Shown: positions 1 to 9,307, numbered from the stretch's first letter. The stretch: 64,000 nucleotides of DNA from an uncultured Halomonas sp. (GCF_947493865.1 NZ_CANLTC010000012.1:1-64000); one strand, 5' to 3'. Numbers and translations are program-made. Notes: generated from the sequence alone by a model not told the origin.

Positions 1-228
1 ATGAACTGGGCAATGAGGTCACGTGCTGCCAACAAAGGATAACTCCTGTGGCTCAATCTATCATCCGGGGCCTTACATATAACCCTTGACGGTGTTCGTG
101 CATTCACTGGAAAAGACAAGTTTCTTCCCGGGAAAATAGCCATCGGGCTGAGTTATCTATTACTGAATACGCCAAGAGAAAGCCCCGAGTTCGAGCGCTA
201 CCTTGAAGGCTATCGAACAATAGCGGAC
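1..228. other. Left edge: reading frame of the next gene continues upstream to an in-frame stop
   Basis: The frame used by the following gene stays open from base 43, and its translation there looks like protein. For example, the stretch just before the ATG reads SPEFERYLEGYRTIADM. A TAA at 40-42 closes this frame, and no ATG, GTG or TTG lies in frame between 43 and 229. An AGGA at 36-39 stands 6 bases before a CTG at 46, the only plausible alternative start. Either the gene lost its 5' part to a nonsense or frameshift mutation, or it starts at a rare CTG. Confidence 0.45.
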
Positions 229-1755
229 ATGACCGTGGATGATCGCAATGAAACCTGGGGTATTTATTACTATGTGTCTGCCCTTTATCGCTTGCAGGAA
301 GCCGGGTTGCTGGAGCGTGCGGTTAGCCGGAACACACTCAAGAAGCTAAAAAAGAAAACCGATTGGCGGCAATTCGTCAATCAGGATGACTACTCGCTGA
401 TCAGCCTGCCGACCAACTATTACGGCGTGGCGTTTTCCATCGCTCGATTGCGCTACCTGCTGGGCTGGGAAGACAAATCGGCGAGTGAAAAACTGCTGAA
501 AAAAATGATGGACCACTACCGGAAATATTCCGGTGAATATGGCTTTTCTGACGAAACCGAAGGGGAGGGGCGCTTCGATCGCTACAGCATTCTTCTCATC
601 GGCGAGATATCCCAGCGTTTCATCGAAACCGGTATGGAGGTCACGCCGCAGATGAGGGAATGGCTGCGCAACTCCGTTGACGCCATTCTGGTAAGGCTCA
701 ATGAAGAAGGGCATGGCTTCAGTTTCGGGCGCAGCATTGGCGCCTACGGCGATACCGCCTTTCTCGAAGTGCTGTCCGCGGCGGCCTATCTGGATGTGCT
801 GACGCCCAAGGAAGAAGAGATGGCCTACGCCTTTGCCATTAGAGCTACCCAGCGCTATGTGGATTTCTGGTACGACGAGGATATGAAGTCCGTCAACCTC
901 TGGGACAAGGGTCGCACGACGGATGACTATCGCGGCAAACATCGGATACTTGGCGAGAACTTGAGCCTGGCGCATCAGTTGATCTATACCGCCAACCTCT
1001 GGAACGAAATAGGCTATGAAGACAAGACGCCATCAAGTGATTTCGACGCCTGGCTGGAAAAACTGCCTACCAGTACCGTCACCTGGTTTGCTAGGGGCGA
1101 CTATGATCGGGCGCTGGTAACCTATCGTGGTCAAAACCATGTCATCAGCCTGCCGCTAATCAATGGCGGTAAATCCCAGCATATGAACAACCCGTATTAT
1201 CCCATTCCCTTCTCGAACGCCATGCTGGAGGGAACTCCGGATGAAGACTATCCTCAGCTGTTGCCCCGATTCACCTTGGCGGATGGAGACGGGCTGATTC
1301 CCGCTGCGTTCATACGCCACGTGCAAACCTCGAAAGAGGGAGATTCCTTCACGGTCAGCTATGAGCAGGAAGAAGTCGATCGGCTGGGTAAGAGTCGCCC
1401 CATCAAGGACGATCGCCTGGAAGTGAAAACGACCTACGACTTTTCACCGGGGAAAATCACGCGTACCGATGTTTACCGGCCAACTGAAACGTTGGAAGTG
1501 GATAACATTCGACTGGAATTTGCCAGCTTCTCGGACGATGCGACTATCGATGGCAAGACGGTGACATTCGATGAAGGCGACGTCACGGAGTTCTCGGTCA
1601 AAGGACTCAACGCATGCGAAGTGGATAGCGTCGATGGAGAGCCGCCTTATCAGACGCCGGTCGGGCCACTGTTGACGCGGGTTACCTGCGAAACCGACGG
1701 CATGACGATAGATGAGCCACTGGATATCTCATGGTCGATAAAATATAAGCCGTGA
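229..1755 (+). CDS. Large uncharacterised protein, possible alpha/alpha-toroid plus beta-sandwich fold, possibly 5'-truncated
   Basis: I do not recognise the family with certainty. Residues 1-270 are helical and rich in aromatic residues, with a GFSFGRSIGAYGDTAF stretch near residue 164. Residues 300-508 are beta-rich, with many short alternating hydrophobic strands. This two-part layout resembles heparinase II/III-type and other polysaccharide lyase folds, but I see no catalytic motif I can name. No signal peptide is seen from this ATG. The first ATG is probably not the native start, because coding-like sequence extends about 60 codons further upstream to an in-frame stop at 40-42. There is no close partner gene: the next gene is 380 bases downstream. 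It could be a decaying accessory gene. Confidence 0.5.
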   Translation: MTVDDRNETWGIYYYVSALYRLQEAGLLERAVSRNTLKKLKKKTDWRQFVNQDDYSLISLPTNYYGVAFSIARLRYLLGWEDKSASEKLLKKMMDHYRKYSGEYGFSDETEGEGRFDRYSILLIGEISQRFIETGMEVTPQMREWLRNSVDAILVRLNEEGHGFSFGRSIGAYGDTAFLEVLSAAAYLDVLTPKEEEMAYAFAIRATQRYVDFWYDEDMKSVNLWDKGRTTDDYRGKHRILGENLSLAHQLIYTANLWNEIGYEDKTPSSDFDAWLEKLPTSTVTWFARGDYDRALVTYRGQNHVISLPLINGGKSQHMNNPYYPIPFSNAMLEGTPDEDYPQLLPRFTLADGDGLIPAAFIRHVQTSKEGDSFTVSYEQEEVDRLGKSRPIKDDRLEVKTTYDFSPGKITRTDVYRPTETLEVDNIRLEFASFSDDATIDGKTVTFDEGDVTEFSVKGLNACEVDSVDGEPPYQTPVGPLLTRVTCETDGMTIDEPLDISWSIKYKP

Positions 1756-2135
1756 GTGCCATATCTCGCGAGGTTGGCTACACGAAGTCCAACGCTTAGC
1801 TATACAAGACATTCAAACGAATAGGCATGACAGCATATCAAGCGAGTGCTCGATCACGATATTGCCGGTACCGGTTTAAATGGGCGTGATCCATCAACAG
1901 GATACGCCACCCTATCTACTCCCATCCATACACAAGATCTGAGCTTAACTTGAGGTTTTGAATATGGTCTCCTTACGACCCAAAGCCGACATGTCGGCAA
2001 AGGCAGATGCTCGTTCAAGTCAATATACGAACGCGCATTATTATTCTTTTTGGCCGAGATGAAAGTGATGGAAAACTATTACAATGCAGAAACTCGTTAC
2101 AGAGCAACTGAGAATGGAAAAGGTGAGGTAGTAAA
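1756..2135. other. Intergenic region, AT-rich, promoter side of the STAND gene
   Basis: No convincing ORF is present. The segment is more AT-rich than its neighbours. It contains a perfect 14-bp palindrome (1985-1998) and a weak promoter-like pair, TTCAAG at 2014-2019 and ATTATT at 2037-2042, with 17 bases between them. An AGGTGAGG-like ribosome binding site precedes the ATG at 2136. Confidence 0.4.
1985..1998. promoter_or_regulatory. Perfect 14-bp palindrome, candidate operator
   Basis: GCCGACATGTCGGC is a perfect palindrome about 140 bases before the start of the STAND gene and just upstream of a weak promoter-like pair. It could be a repressor site. No regulator gene lies nearby, so the assignment is only positional. 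Confidence 0.25.
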
Positions 2136-5100
2136 ATGCCGTTACCGGGTGGCCCAAGTGATAAGTATGGCAACCGTTTTGAGGGGAAGTGGACGGCCTA
2201 CTGTGTCGCCCAGGTGATGGCTGAGGAGGCCGACTTTATCCGACTTGAGCCGCTCGGCGAGGAGGGGGAGGGCGCTGAGTTCTCGCTGCGCAAAGGAGAA
2301 GTAGTCGAATATCACCAGGTCAAACGTCAGCACGCTCGACCTGGTGACTGGAGCATAAGGGAGCTGGCAAGCAAAAGTGTCCTTCGTCATGCCTTTCTCA
2401 AGACTCGTGAACCGAACGGACGCTACCACTTTGTCTCCACAACCAGCGCAGGGATACTGGCAACACTCATCGACGACGCGCGCCGCGCCGAATCGCTCGC
2501 CGAATTCCGGGAACACTTCCTCAAGGGCGACAAGGTCAAGGCCTGGGCTGACATCCGTCGTGAATGGTACGACTGGATCCAGGAGGAAGCTGACAGGGCC
2601 CCCACGGCTTCGGCCGAGGATCTCGATTCGGTCCATGAACTCATTGCGTATGAGCACATGAAGCGTATCCGTATCCGTACCTCGGATGAGGAAACCCTCA
2701 CCGAGATGGTAGAAACGAAGCTGCGCACACTGGTCCGGTCCGACCCGGCTACGATACGCCACGCGCTGTGCGACATGGCTATCGAGAACATCCACGCTAC
2801 TCTCTACGCTGACGAGTGCTGGTCCTACGTCGAAGAGCTCGGCCACCAACGCGTCGACTACGCCCGCGACACGTCGGTCCTTACCGCCTTGGACGAGTTG
2901 AACGCTCGGTACGAATCCATGATCAAGGGCATCGGTAGCGCCATCACGATCCCTCGCGAAGAAGTCGCCAAAGTCTTGGACATCATGAAAGGCGACAGAC
3001 GGAAGACCTCCGCTCTCGTCTCCGGTGAGGCTGGAATCGGCAAAACAGGCGTGCTCGGTCAGGCCATACATCAGCTCAGGTCGGAGGGCACCCCGCACCT
3101 CTACTTTCGAGTGGATCGTCTGGAGCCGACAGACCTACCGAGCAACGTGTCATCACAGCTCGGCTTGCCCTCAACGCCGACCGAGGTTCTTGCGGGCGTC
3201 GCCCGAGGGCGACGGTGCGTTCTAATCATCGATCAGCTAGATGCCGTGAGCTTCGTGTCCGGCCGTAACCCAGAGTTCTTCCACTGTGTCCACGAGATCA
3301 TCCGCCAAGCCGCCGCATTCCCCAACATGCGCCTCCTGCTCGCGTGCCGTCGTTTCGACATCGAAAAAGATAGCCGATTGCGTGTACTGATCTCCGAGGA
3401 TGGGCTGGCCCAGGAAGTCAGCGTGAAGCCATTCACCCCGGAAGGCGTAAAGGCGGTGTTTGAGCAGCTTGGGTGCAAGCCATCCGATTACGACGACCGA
3501 CAGATCGAGTTGCTACGGCTCCCGCTACACCTAGCGCTGTTCGCCGAAGTCATACAGGAGCCCAGAGACGCGCCATTCTCCTTCGCCACGTCAGTCGAGA
3601 TATTCGCCGCATATTGGGAGTTGAAGCGCGAGGCCGTATCTTCTCGCGTTGGCCCCGGTGAGAACCACTGGATGCCTGTCCTTGACCGCCTCTGTGACAA
3701 GATGACGGAACGTCAGACACTTTTCGCGCCAGAAGCCGAAGTGTTGGACGACTACAATCGCACTGTGCGTGCTATGGAATCCGAAAACGTCCTTGTTCTC
3801 GATCGCCGCCGGGTTGGATTCTTCCACGAAGGCTTCTTTGACTACGTTTTCGCTCGCCGCTTTGCGGCCCGAGGCGGCGATCTCATCCAGTACCTGAAGG
3901 AAGGCGAGCAAGGACTCTTCAAGCGCGCACCATTGCGCCAGATTCTTCTCCACACCCACGCAATGGACCACGTCGACTTCGTCCGCGAGTTGCGGCGCGT
4001 CATTCTGGAACCATCGATCCGTTTCCATCTTCGTCGGTGCGCGCTAGAAGTGGCCTCAAAAATCGAGTGTGCCACGCCCGAACTATGGCAGCTGTTCCAG
4101 GACGTTTTTGCGTGCGGCAACCCCTCGCTGATCCGTGAAGCGTGGCAAGCACTGTGGGTCGCGCCCCCTTGGTTCCCGTTTCTCCACGGGAAGGGCCTCA
4201 TCGCTTCGTGGCTAGCGTCCGAGGACTTTAACGAGCGTGGCCGGGCACTCACGCTGATTCGAAATCACATCAAGGCACACCCAGGCGGGTGTGTCGAGCT
4301 GCTTTCTCCCTACGTGGGGGTATCCGACAAGTGGAACGCGGACATCCTCCATATCATCTGGCGCCGCGTACTCTCAACGGACCGGAGGGTATTCGATCTT
4401 TTCATGCGCATGCACGCGTCCGGTGCCATCGCGGATGAGCGACACCATGATTTCTGGATGTGTATACACGACCTTCCCAAGAATCGTCCCGACTGGGCTG
4501 CGGAAGTATTGGGCCAACACCTGCGCTTCGCTCTCGCTAATACTCGCGCGGAAGACATCGAAAGGCACTTCCTTCCGAACGACAGCTCAGGCGAGCGTCT
4601 TATCTTGGAGGTTGCGGAGAAAGCGCCGGCAATATTTCTGGAGCAAGTTTTGCCGGTGTTTCTCGAGGTGGTCAAGAACACCGCACTTGAACGGGCCGGT
4701 AAGCTCACGATGGATCGCGTCTGGTACTCCCGTGGCTACCGTGAGGAGTGCTCCAGCATTGAGGACAGCCTCCTCCGAGGTATAGAGGGCGCACTCCGAA
4801 TACTTGCGAAGAGCTCCGTTTTCGACTACGCCCGATACATTGATCAACTCCGTCCCCTCGGAGACTACGACAGCGTGAACTTCGTCATTGTGCGAGCTCT
4901 GTCCAATTCTCCACCTGAGTTTGCCGACGGCACAGTGGAGTATCTCCTTGCCAACCCCCAACGCCTGGAATGCGGTTGGTCATATGGTGGTGGTGGAGAG
5001 TTTTCATACTGGGCCGCTCGCGAGCTAGTGGAGCATGTCGCAACCTACTGCTCGCATGATGCTTTCGCGCGCCTTGAAACAGTGATGGTGGACTACTTCC

Positions 5101-6701
5101 CCAGCATTGAGAAAACCAAAGGCGGTTTCAAAGCGCGAGGATACTGGCAGCTGGTCATGCTCTCTGCACTGCCCATGGGCCGAAAGGGACCCAAAACGGA
5201 AGTGCGCCTCGGCGAGTGGCATCGGAAGTTCCCGGAAATACAGATCGAGCCGCCGATAGCAAGCAAGGCCGGCTTGATCGGTTCGCCAATTAAGGCGGAA
5301 GCCGTTTCTTGGATGAAAGACGTAGACTGGCTGCGGGCATTACAGACATACGACACCGACAAAGGCTCTCGCCGGCGGCCATATAGCTTCCTGGAAGGCG
5401 GTGCACACCAGCTCTCCAGCGTCCTGGAATCAGAGACGAAACGAGACCCGATTCGTTTCACAAGACTCTCGGAACGGTTCCCGGCTAACACACACCACTA
5501 CTATTATCATGCGCTATTGCGGGGTCTAAAGGAGTCCGACGCGGACAAGAATACAGTGCTTGCCTTTGTGCGACGAGTGTTCGCTATGCCCGAGAGGCCC
5601 GGCCATCGGTACCTCTGTGATGCCATTGCCAAGTTCAGTGCTGATGATTTGCCTGAAGACATCTTGGCCATAGTGGGGTGGTGCGCAACGGAATCCGACG
5701 ACCCTAAGAGCGAAGAGCTGACAGTGCAGAGTTCCGGAAGCGAAGAAGATAACCGCTCCCACGACATTCTTACCACGGCTATTAACAGCGTCCGCGGCGC
5801 CGCCCCCGAAACGGTCGGTACTTTGCTGTTCGACAAGGCCGATCGCGTACCGTTCTTCATGCCGTATTTAGAGAAGATGGTCCACGATCCCACAGTGATC
5901 GTTCGTACCACGGTGGCACACGCCCTTCTCGGCCTCTACAAACATGACGAGGCCTGCGCAGTCGATTTGTTTCTAGTCTTGGTCGACACGGACAATGACC
6001 ACCTGCTTGCTACCCACCACGTAGACAGATTCCTGCACTACGCGAATGTCCGACATTTTCAACGCCTGCGGCTTGTGCTAAGGCGCATGCTCGACTCCCC
6101 TGTTTCGACCGTTCGCGAAGCGGGTGCGCGTCATGTTTGCCTGGCCCAGTTCAGCAATCCGGAAGCCACCGGCATGGTGGCCGAGTGTGTAACTGGGGAG
6201 GAAGCCCTGCGCAAGGGTGCGGCTAAAGTCGCGGAAGCTAATTTGTTCAACCCTGTGTGTGAAGCGTTCACGCACGAGAAACTGCCCCTCTTCTTTAATG
6301 ATCCGGTCAAAGAGATTAGGGACGCCGCCGCGAAGTGTTTTCTTAACGCAGAGGGACGCGACCTTGAGAAGGCAAAGCCCATCATTAGGGCCTTCTTGGA
6401 GAGTGATGCGTTCAGGGACAATGTCGATGACCTCATATGGCCTCTGGAGCATTCAACTGCGGACATCGCGGAAGAGATCTTACTCACATGTGAAGCAGTA
6501 ATTGCCAACATGGAAACCCTTGGCGACGACCCAGCGCACCAGCTGTATGGCCATGCAAACAGCGTCGTCGAGCTCGTAATGAGGGCATATCGTCAGACCG
6601 GCGATGCAGCCGCCCGCTCTCGTTGTCTTGATATCGTCGATCGCCTCTTAGCCCAGGAGGTCTATGGTATATCCACAGAATTGGATGAGTTCGAGCGCTG
6701 A
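2136..6701 (+). CDS. Cap4-like nuclease / STAND NTPase / helical-repeat protein (Avs-type antiphage candidate)
   Basis: A 1521-residue three-part protein. Residues 10-200 resemble a Cap4/DUF4297-type PD-(D/E)xK nuclease: a GNRFEGKWTAYCVAQVM helix, then VVEYHQVKRQ, in which E58, Q61 and K63 fit the ExQxK active site. Residues 270-480 form a STAND-type P-loop NTPase with Walker A GEAGIGKT (297-304) and Walker B VLIIDQLD (362-369, D366), followed by an LLLACRRF sensor-like strand. The remaining 900 or so residues are helical repeats (TPR/HEAT-like) typical of a ligand-sensing arm. Avs-type proteins of this layout are known to bind phage proteins and then cut DNA. The gene stands alone, with an AGGTGAGG-type ribosome binding site, and an IS30 remnant follows it. 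The domain reading is strong; the defence role is inferred from the family and context. Confidence 0.8.
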   Translation: MPLPGGPSDKYGNRFEGKWTAYCVAQVMAEEADFIRLEPLGEEGEGAEFSLRKGEVVEYHQVKRQHARPGDWSIRELASKSVLRHAFLKTREPNGRYHFVSTTSAGILATLIDDARRAESLAEFREHFLKGDKVKAWADIRREWYDWIQEEADRAPTASAEDLDSVHELIAYEHMKRIRIRTSDEETLTEMVETKLRTLVRSDPATIRHALCDMAIENIHATLYADECWSYVEELGHQRVDYARDTSVLTALDELNARYESMIKGIGSAITIPREEVAKVLDIMKGDRRKTSALVSGEAGIGKTGVLGQAIHQLRSEGTPHLYFRVDRLEPTDLPSNVSSQLGLPSTPTEVLAGVARGRRCVLIIDQLDAVSFVSGRNPEFFHCVHEIIRQAAAFPNMRLLLACRRFDIEKDSRLRVLISEDGLAQEVSVKPFTPEGVKAVFEQLGCKPSDYDDRQIELLRLPLHLALFAEVIQEPRDAPFSFATSVEIFAAYWELKREAVSSRVGPGENHWMPVLDRLCDKMTERQTLFAPEAEVLDDYNRTVRAMESENVLVLDRRRVGFFHEGFFDYVFARRFAARGGDLIQYLKEGEQGLFKRAPLRQILLHTHAMDHVDFVRELRRVILEPSIRFHLRRCALEVASKIECATPELWQLFQDVFACGNPSLIREAWQALWVAPPWFPFLHGKGLIASWLASEDFNERGRALTLIRNHIKAHPGGCVELLSPYVGVSDKWNADILHIIWRRVLSTDRRVFDLFMRMHASGAIADERHHDFWMCIHDLPKNRPDWAAEVLGQHLRFALANTRAEDIERHFLPNDSSGERLILEVAEKAPAIFLEQVLPVFLEVVKNTALERAGKLTMDRVWYSRGYREECSSIEDSLLRGIEGALRILAKSSVFDYARYIDQLRPLGDYDSVNFVIVRALSNSPPEFADGTVEYLLANPQRLECGWSYGGGGEFSYWAARELVEHVATYCSHDAFARLETVMVDYFPSIEKTKGGFKARGYWQLVMLSALPMGRKGPKTEVRLGEWHRKFPEIQIEPPIASKAGLIGSPIKAEAVSWMKDVDWLRALQTYDTDKGSRRRPYSFLEGGAHQLSSVLESETKRDPIRFTRLSERFPANTHHYYYHALLRGLKESDADKNTVLAFVRRVFAMPERPGHRYLCDAIAKFSADDLPEDILAIVGWCATESDDPKSEELTVQSSGSEEDNRSHDILTTAINSVRGAAPETVGTLLFDKADRVPFFMPYLEKMVHDPTVIVRTTVAHALLGLYKHDEACAVDLFLVLVDTDNDHLLATHHVDRFLHYANVRHFQRLRLVLRRMLDSPVSTVREAGARHVCLAQFSNPEATGMVAECVTGEEALRKGAAKVAEANLFNPVCEAFTHEKLPLFFNDPVKEIRDAAAKCFLNAEGRDLEKAKPIIRAFLESDAFRDNVDDLIWPLEHSTADIAEEILLTCEAVIANMETLGDDPAHQLYGHANSVVELVMRAYRQTGDAAARSRCLDIVDRLLAQEVYGISTELDEFER

Positions 6702-7120
6702 GAAAACGGCGGATGCAGGTTCTGAGTACAACATCGCTTACTGAAGTGTGGTTGGCCCCTTGTGGTGCCTTGCTATCAATTCACCCATCATCTAAATGGG
6801 ATATTTGAAGTCAAAACGCTTTCGAGGCCGCATATTGAGCTCGAGAGCGATGGCATTGAGTTCCTCTTGACTATGAACCGATAGATCTGTCCCTTTGGGC
6901 AGGTACTGCCGAATCAAGCCGTTTGTAGTGGCACAGTGGATTTCGTATGCCGGGAGCTTTCATGTCCCAGGCTCTGCCAGTAACTCCTTACCCGGGTGAC
7001 CTGAAGGCTTTTCCTATCAGCGCCACAGGCACCCACCTGCCTACGCGAAACAGCAAATTCCCGTAGAATGCTTGAATCGTCATACACCGCGCTGCTGCGC
7101 CACGACTTCGAGGATGTTGC
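6702..7120. other. Intergenic region holding an IS30 remnant and the dgt promoter side
   Basis: The left half contains the minus-strand IS30 transposase 3' remnant (6792-6929). The right half, between about 6930 and 7120, shows no gene; it presumably holds the dgt promoter, but I see no clear consensus elements. Confidence 0.5.
6792..6929 (-). pseudogene. IS30-family transposase, C-terminal remnant
   Basis: Read on the minus strand, the last 45 codons before the TAG at 6792-6794 give [17 protein letters not shown] followed by [20 protein letters not shown] and a short tail. This is the conserved C-terminal end of IS30-family DDE transposases (NGLxRQYxPKGTDLS, then LNxRPRK). Upstream of the TTN the similarity ends abruptly, so the rest of the transposase and the left end are gone. 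It marks a past insertion next to the STAND gene and is too short to be functional. Confidence 0.85.
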
Positions 7121-8458
7121 ATGTCGCAGATGCATTGGGAACGCCTGCTCGATCCTACCCGGCTCAACGATAAGCCTCGGGAGCTTAGGGATGAGATCGG
7201 CCGCAGCCCGTTCCACAAGGATCATGACCGTATCGTCTTCGCGGGCTCGTTTCGGCGTCTGGGGCGCAAGACCCAGGTACATCCGCTGACGGATAACGAC
7301 CACATTCATACCCGGTTGACCCATTCCCTTGAGGTGGGTTGCGTGGGTCGCAGCCTGGGCATGATCGTCGGCGAGGGGCTGCGCGAGCGCTTACCCAAAT
7401 GGATTACCCCGGCGGACATGGGGGTGATCGTGCAGGCGGCGTGCCTGGGCCACGATATCGGCAATCCCCCCTTCGGTCATGCCGGCGAATATGCGATACG
7501 CGACTGGTTCAAGCGTGCCGAAAACAACGGTAGCGGCCTGCTCGATGGGCTCTCGGACACCGAGCGGGCGGATCTGTTGACCTACGAGGGCAATGCCCAG
7601 GGCTTTCGGGTCGTGACTCAGATCGAGTACAACCAGTTCAAGGGCGGCATGCGGCTCACCGCGGCGACCTTGGGCACACTGCTCAAGTACCCCTGGACCG
7701 TGGAGCACGGGGGCAAGGCGGGCAAGTTCAGCTGCTATCAGTCCGAGAAGCAGTTGCTTCTCGACGTCACCCAGCGGCTGGGCCTCAAGTCCCGGGGCGA
7801 TTGGGTCTGGTGCCGGCATCCGCTGGCCTATCTGGTCGAGGCCGCCGACGACATCTGCTATGCGCTGCTGGATCTCGAGGATGGCCTGGAAATGGGCATC
7901 CTGCGCTTCGATGAAGTTGCCGATGTCCTCACACAGATCGCCGGCGGCGAACCCGCGGATTATGCCGAGATGCAGCGTGAAGGCGTGTCCCAGCGCCGCC
8001 GCATCGCCGCGTTGCGTGGAGCCGCCATGGAGCGGGCGGTCAACGATGTGGGGGCGGTCTTTGTGCAGCACGAGCAGGAGCTGCTCAACGGTGCGCTCAA
8101 GGATGATCTCCTTGAACTGTGTCATCCGGACCTGGGCTGGGGCGTCACTGATGCCAAGCGACTCGCCCGGGAGCGCATCTTCCAGAACGAGCGCAAGGCC
8201 AAGCTGGAAATCGGCGCCCACACGACTCTGGGCATCCTGCTCGAGGCCTTCATCGGCGCCGCCCACGAGCTGCACCATCACGGTCATTCCACCTTCAAGC
8301 ACCAGCGCGTGCTGGCACTGATCGGCGAGAACACGCCTCAGTCGTCCTGGAACCTCTACGACAGCTACCGGCGCATGCTCGACTTCATCGGCGGCATGAC
8401 GGATCACTATGCGGTGGATCTGGCCCAGGAAATGGGCGGGCGTTTGAGGGCGGAGTGA
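7121..8458 (+). CDS. dgt: dGTP triphosphohydrolase (dGTPase) family protein
   Basis: Predicted to hydrolyse dGTP (and probably other dNTPs) to the nucleoside and triphosphate in the cytoplasm, affecting dNTP pools. The HD-domain signature is complete: RLTHSLEV (H68), CLGHDIGNPPFGHAGE (H111, D112) and a later AADDICYALLDLED that carries the distal metal-binding Asp. Length is 445 residues, as usual for the proteobacterial dGTPase-like subfamily, which is shorter than E. coli Dgt. Start chosen at ATG 7121 (MSQMHWERLL), matching family N-termini that begin just before the DPxRL segment. It ends 65 bases before the RNase T2 gene. Confidence 0.93.
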   Translation: MSQMHWERLLDPTRLNDKPRELRDEIGRSPFHKDHDRIVFAGSFRRLGRKTQVHPLTDNDHIHTRLTHSLEVGCVGRSLGMIVGEGLRERLPKWITPADMGVIVQAACLGHDIGNPPFGHAGEYAIRDWFKRAENNGSGLLDGLSDTERADLLTYEGNAQGFRVVTQIEYNQFKGGMRLTAATLGTLLKYPWTVEHGGKAGKFSCYQSEKQLLLDVTQRLGLKSRGDWVWCRHPLAYLVEAADDICYALLDLEDGLEMGILRFDEVADVLTQIAGGEPADYAEMQREGVSQRRRIAALRGAAMERAVNDVGAVFVQHEQELLNGALKDDLLELCHPDLGWGVTDAKRLARERIFQNERKAKLEIGAHTTLGILLEAFIGAAHELHHHGHSTFKHQRVLALIGENTPQSSWNLYDSYRRMLDFIGGMTDHYAVDLAQEMGGRLRAE

Positions 8459-8523
8459 GCCGCATCGATCATTCAATACGACAAATGAGCGTTGTCATGA
8501 CACGACAAGGCATCTGCACGATT

Positions 8524-9306
8524 ATGAAAAAGACAGTCTTGAAAAGGGTGGTCTTAAAGGGAGCGTGGCTGTTTGCGTTGTTGCTCGCGACCCTGCCCGC
8601 CATGGCCGAGCCCAGGCTCGAAGCAGAGGGCTTCGATCATTACGTGCTGGCGCTGACCTGGCATCCGGGGTTCTGTCAGACGACCAGCCACTCCCGCAAG
8701 GAGTGCCGTGATGCCGAGGTGCAGGAAGCCGAAAGGCAAGGCTTTGTTCTTCACGGCCTATGGCCGTCGCTGCCCAGGCGCTTCGCCGACGACGGCATTA
8801 CGCCCAGGCGCTGGCGCAAGGAGGGGTGTTTTCTCGAACAGCCACGAGCCAATGGCAGCTTCTGTCGCGCCCATGCGCCTTTTGCTTTCGCTGAACCGTT
8901 TGCCGCTGAGCTGGATGACGCCATGCCCGGGCGTGCCAGTTGCCTGGATCGTTATCAGTATGCCAAGCATGCCGCCTGCCTGGCCTTGCCGGCAGAGGAT
9001 TATTTCGCCGAGGCGGTGGATTTGATGGAGAGGGTCAATGCCAGCGCTTTCGTCGATTTCATGATGATCAACCGAGGTGGCGAGGTCGAACGCAGTGCGC
9101 TGACCAGGGCCTTCGAGGCAGGTTTTGGCAAGGGGACGGGCAATGCGATGAGTCTCAAATGCAAAGGCTATGGCAAGCGTACGCTGACCGAGGTGCGGAT
9201 CGGCATCGATGCAAAACGGCTGGAAGGCTTTCCTGAGGCGAAGAGTCTCGTGCCATTGCGCCGTGGGCAGTGTGCGCCGCGTATCACCCTGGCGGCATCG
9301 TCCTGA
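8524..9306 (+). CDS. Secreted ribonuclease T2 family protein with altered second active-site motif
   Basis: Family members cleave RNA through 2',3'-cyclic intermediates, in the periplasm in Gram-negatives. With the start at ATG 8524 the protein has 260 residues, beginning with a basic signal peptide (cleavage likely after LPAMA, residue 28). An early Trp-Pro motif, LTWHPGFC, is followed by FVLHGLWPS, the first catalytic block with H77. The second block reads RYQYAKHAAC, where the usual HEWxKHGTC has a His-Glu pair; here Tyr144 and Gln145 replace them, while K148 and H149 remain. Cysteines typical of the fold are present. The longer frame to 8455 would lack an N-terminal signal peptide and overlap dgt. 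Activity may be reduced or different. Confidence 0.85.
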   Translation: MKKTVLKRVVLKGAWLFALLLATLPAMAEPRLEAEGFDHYVLALTWHPGFCQTTSHSRKECRDAEVQEAERQGFVLHGLWPSLPRRFADDGITPRRWRKEGCFLEQPRANGSFCRAHAPFAFAEPFAAELDDAMPGRASCLDRYQYAKHAACLALPAEDYFAEAVDLMERVNASAFVDFMMINRGGEVERSALTRAFEAGFGKGTGNAMSLKCKGYGKRTLTEVRIGIDAKRLEGFPEAKSLVPLRRGQCAPRITLAASS

Positions 9307-9307
9307 A

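Noticed and set aside
2142..3098. 318-residue minus-strand ORF opposite the STAND gene
   Set aside because: Antisense to the nuclease and NTPase domains, which carry recognisable motifs on the plus strand.
7391..8476. 361-residue minus-strand ORF opposite dgt
   Set aside because: Antisense to dgt, with no family-like motif; the dgt motifs on the plus strand are complete.
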